Assembly (NCBI RefSeq): GCF_049347105.1
Contig: NZ_CP186334.1
Location: 3,286,001 to 3,350,000, forward strand
Length of the DNA: 64,000 bases
Direction: 5' to 3'
DNA from: Gaoshiqia hydrogeniformans
Lineage (GTDB): Bacteria > Bacteroidota > Bacteroidia > Bacteroidales > Prolixibacteraceae
The translations under genes were made by a program, and so were the position numbers. Shown piece by piece: positions 61,458 to 64,000 of the stretch. The notes under the pieces were generated by a model that saw only the letters and a program-made list of their open reading frames with translations, searched no databases and was not told where the DNA came from. The first letter of the stretch is position 1, and each line of letters begins with the position of its first letter.

Positions 61458-61490
61458 AACCTGACAGGCCCCAAAAACCTGTCAGGTTTA
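61458..61490. terminator. Bidirectional-looking palindromic terminator after susD
   Basis: AACCTGACAGG (61458-61468) and CCTGTCAGGTT (61478-61488) are perfect reverse complements around a 9-nt loop, with A-rich sequence before and T-rich after. It may reduce transcription into the phosphatase and rhamnosidase genes. Confidence 0.7.
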
Positions 61491-61554
61491 TTTCAACGTA
61501 ACCGGCGTCGGTGATGACGCTGGCTTTAAATAATTTTCAGAAAATTGAACAACG

Positions 61555-63414
61555 ATGAAACTAAAAATCTGCCTGTCCGGGCTGTTTCTGCTTTTTGCCC
61601 TGTTGTTGGGTGCACAGCCTATCGATTTTGTCGTAAAACCTTATCTGCAGCAGCTAACCGACAGTTCATTCCGGTTGCTGTGGGAAACTTCGCTGCCCGG
61701 GCGAGGCGCTGTAAAATTTGGCGAAGCCGAATTTAATGTCCTTCAACCCGATCTCAACCAACTTTTTCAGGAGCAAAAATCAGATACTTTTCACCGGGTG
61801 GTGGTAAACGGCTTAAAAGCCGGGGGGCGCTATTTCTACCAGGCCGTCACGATCGGCGAAAAAAAAGATACCCTGTGGGGGCCGGTAACACCGCTTCATA
61901 TTCCTGATTACGGGCAAATGCCGGTATCGTTTACCGTGGTGGGCGATACACAGGGAAATCCCAGGGTGTGGGGACGAATTGCCGGTCTGATGCAACGCGA
62001 ACGGCCTTCGTTTGTGATTCATGCCGGCGATCTGGTTCAGTACGGACCGCACAAAGACGACTGGACGGATGAATTTTTCAAACCCGCTGCTGAATTGTTT
62101 CGCTTTTGCCCGCTTTATCCAACCATCGGCAATCATGAAATGAACCATGACTGGTTTTACCGGTATCTCGACCTGCCCGATCCGGAGTGGTTTTATACCG
62201 TGAAAAAAGGGGAGGTGCTTTTTATTTTCGTCAATACCAACAAAGACATTCTTCCCGGTTCGGAGCAGTACAGCCGCCTGCAGCAGATTTTGGCCGCTTC
62301 GCCCGAAACCTGGAAAGTGATGATTCACCATCACCCGGTTTATACCTCCGATGAAAAAGCGTATGGAAATAGCTGGTTTCAGCGGCAGCATCACGGCGAC
62401 CCCAACCACATGCACCTGAAAAAACTGTACGAAACTTATGGCGTAGATGTGGTTCTGAACGGACACGTCCACCTGTACGAACGAACCTGGCCCATTGCCA
62501 ACGATCGCATTGATTTTGAAAACGGTGTGCAGTATATCAGCCTGGGCGGGGGCGGGGGCAGCCTCGATCCGGCGGTGGCAAACCGAAACTGGTACATGGT
62601 CAAAACACGCAGTTCGCATCATTTTCTGAGCGTAAAGATCGCCGGCAACCGTTTTTTTGCCGAAGCCATCGACACGTCGGGCATTATTTTCGACTCGTGG
62701 ACGATTGAAAAAAATGCCGGTTATAAGCGGTTGAATGCTCCTTTGATTACAGAAACCAAACAATATTTCATCGATTCAACAACGGTCAGTCTTCACAACC
62801 TGAATGGCAGGGGCGAATTGGTGTATCAATTGTCTGAAGGCGAGTTGAATGCCGGCACGAAGGAGACGGTCAACCTTCATTTAAACGAAAGCCTTACCCT
62901 TTCAGCTTTTGTGAGCGATGAAGATCAAAAGAGCTGCATAGCTGAAAAGACTTTTGTCAAATTACCGGTTTTTCAGTCGGTTAAAAAGGCGACCAGGGGA
63001 GTTACTGCCGCGTATTTTGAAGGCGACTGGACTGCCCTGCCCGATTTCGCCAAACTAAAACCTTTAAAAACATTCCAATCCGATTCTGTAAGCCTGCAAA
63101 ACATCCAACCCCGCGCGCAAGACCATTTTGCCGTGCGCTTTACCGGAAGTTTTTCCGTTCCCGAAACAGCCGTCTATCGCTTTCTGTTGCAATCGTTCGA
63201 TGGCAGCAAGTTGTTTATCGACGAAAAAGAAGTTATCAGCAATGATGGCATTCACTACGAAATCAGCAAAGAAAACTTTATCGGTTTGGAGAAAGGGCTG
63301 CATGCCTTCGAAATTCAGTATTTCGATTTTGTCAGGCGTGAAACCTTGAATGTTTGGATTGGGCGGAGCAAGGAAAAGATGCTGAATTTTAATAAATTCA
63401 TCGTCTCTAACTAA
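61555..63414 (+). CDS. Purple-acid-phosphatase-like metallophosphoesterase with C-terminal PA14-like domain
   Basis: The protein is 619 aa with a signal peptide (ending LLLGAQ, residue 21). Residues about 22-115 form the N-terminal fibronectin-like domain of purple acid phosphatases. The metallophosphatase core has all five motifs: GDTQG (Asp131), GDLVQYG (Asp159), GNHE (Asn193, His194), HHHP (His258-His260) and GHVH (His304, His306). Residues about 480-619 resemble a PA14 carbohydrate-binding domain. It would release phosphate from an extracytoplasmic substrate, perhaps a phosphorylated glycan. The locus context is suggestive but the substrate is unknown. Confidence 0.85.
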   Translation: MKLKICLSGLFLLFALLLGAQPIDFVVKPYLQQLTDSSFRLLWETSLPGRGAVKFGEAEFNVLQPDLNQLFQEQKSDTFHRVVVNGLKAGGRYFYQAVTIGEKKDTLWGPVTPLHIPDYGQMPVSFTVVGDTQGNPRVWGRIAGLMQRERPSFVIHAGDLVQYGPHKDDWTDEFFKPAAELFRFCPLYPTIGNHEMNHDWFYRYLDLPDPEWFYTVKKGEVLFIFVNTNKDILPGSEQYSRLQQILAASPETWKVMIHHHPVYTSDEKAYGNSWFQRQHHGDPNHMHLKKLYETYGVDVVLNGHVHLYERTWPIANDRIDFENGVQYISLGGGGGSLDPAVANRNWYMVKTRSSHHFLSVKIAGNRFFAEAIDTSGIIFDSWTIEKNAGYKRLNAPLITETKQYFIDSTTVSLHNLNGRGELVYQLSEGELNAGTKETVNLHLNESLTLSAFVSDEDQKSCIAEKTFVKLPVFQSVKKATRGVTAAYFEGDWTALPDFAKLKPLKTFQSDSVSLQNIQPRAQDHFAVRFTGSFSVPETAVYRFLLQSFDGSKLFIDEKEVISNDGIHYEISKENFIGLEKGLHAFEIQYFDFVRRETLNVWIGRSKEKMLNFNKFIVSN

Positions 63415-63424
63415 ATCAAATGTT

Positions 63425-64000
63425 ATGAAACCATCACTTGTATTTTGTATTGTTTTGTTTCTTTTATTCACCGGTTGCACCCTTCAGAAAGAGGTGGCCG
63501 TTTACGACCTGACCTGTGAAAATCTTGAAAACCCGTTGGGGATTGCGACCGGCACGCCGCGTTTTGGCTGGAAAATCCGGAGCAGGCTAAACGGCACGGA
63601 GCAAACCGCTTACCAGGTGATGGTGGCCGGCGATCCTGCTCTTTTGCATAAAAACAAGGCCGATCTTTGGGATTCCGGAAAGATTTCATCTTCAGAAAGT
63701 ATTTGGGTCCCGTTTGCCGGGAAAGCCCTGGCCCCGGGAACGCCTGCCTGGTGGAAAGTGCGTGTGTGGGACGCTGCCGGAAATGTTTCGGACTGGAGTC
63801 CGCTTGCACAATTTAGCATTGGCTTATTAAATGAAGAAGACTGGCAGGCCGAATACATCGGTTTTCCGACTGACGCGGGCTACAGAGAGTGCCCCCAGTT
63901 CCGGCAATCCTTTCAGGCATATCAAAAGGGCGAAAAATTGCTGCTTCATGTCAATTCGCTGGGTTATCACGAAGTTTACCTGAACGGTGAAAAGGTGGGC
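63425..64000 (+). CDS. N-terminal part of a GH78 alpha-L-rhamnosidase lipoprotein (3' end outside window)
   Basis: 192 codons are visible and open to the window edge. The signal ends in lipobox LLFTGC (Cys18). DLTCENLENPLGIATGTPRF followed by GWK, and WWKVRVWDAAGNVSDWS, are characteristic of the N-terminal Ig-like domain of bacterial GH78 rhamnosidases. The segment LLLHVNSLGYHEVYLNGEKVG begins the second (N-domain) module. The catalytic domain lies beyond the window. The gene starts 10 bp after the phosphatase gene and is co-transcribed with it. Confidence 0.85.
   Translation, partial: MKPSLVFCIVLFLLFTGCTLQKEVAVYDLTCENLENPLGIATGTPRFGWKIRSRLNGTEQTAYQVMVAGDPALLHKNKADLWDSGKISSSESIWVPFAGKALAPGTPAWWKVRVWDAAGNVSDWSPLAQFSIGLLNEEDWQAEYIGFPTDAGYRECPQFRQSFQAYQKGEKLLLHVNSLGYHEVYLNGEKVG

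Overview
The window is chromosomal DNA of a member of the Bacteroidota. The signs are SusC/SusD pairs, FecI/FecR-type sigma and anti-sigma factors, TAnnTTTG -7 promoter boxes, a type IX secretion sorting domain and the yicC-gmk-nadD order. An anaerobic or facultative Bacteroidales/Marinilabiliales (Prolixibacteraceae-like) lineage is my inference. No rRNA, tRNA or CRISPR array was seen.

Positions 1-21.6 kb hold a beta-mannan utilisation locus on the + strand. It contains a GH30 tail, an esterase-GH26 fusion, a surface lipoprotein, a GH26 lipoprotein, two consecutive SusC/SusD pairs, a DUF1735-type lipoprotein, a GH5-like enzyme with a DUF5060 domain, a GH130 mannosylglucose phosphorylase, a GPH-family sugar symporter and a mannobiose 2-epimerase. 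Together they describe surface cleavage, TonB-dependent uptake, periplasmic trimming, import, epimerisation and phosphorolysis to mannose-1-phosphate and glucose. The locus regulator is not in the window.

Positions 21.6-28.7 kb hold housekeeping genes (nadD, gmk, yicC, mnmA). Among them is a divergent pair of units: a VWA-domain protein facing a sigma factor and a membrane-anchored anti-sigma-like protein. Both the VWA protein and the anti-sigma-like protein carry a SusC-like TonB-box segment.

Positions 28.8-34.9 kb hold a minus-strand ECF sigma, FecR, TonB-dependent receptor, second FecR and DUF4382 lipoprotein cluster. It is followed by a 0.49-kb intergenic region rich in inverted repeats. 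Positions 35.4-42.0 kb encode a 2208-residue T9SS-exported protein with 14 near-identical 255-bp tandem repeats.

Positions 42.1-45.3 kb encode an EamA-type transporter and an NfeD/flotillin pair. Positions 45.3-52.6 kb hold a TetR-controlled tripartite ABC exporter resembling YbhGFSR: TolC, HlyD, two ATPases and two permeases. The TetR promoter is bracketed by two operator-like palindromes. Successive gene junctions in this operon contain short degenerate repeats, mostly with a 7-bp period. One junction also holds the remnant of a four-helix-bundle (23S rRNA intervening-sequence type) gene.

An Mth938-like gene and an intact IS4-family insertion (1314 bp, 19-bp inverted repeats, 9-bp target duplication) follow at 52.7-54.4 kb. 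Positions 54.5-64 kb hold a second polysaccharide locus controlled by an ECF sigma/FecR pair: SusC with an STN domain, SusD, a purple-acid-phosphatase-like enzyme with a PA14 domain, and the start of a GH78 alpha-L-rhamnosidase that runs off the window.
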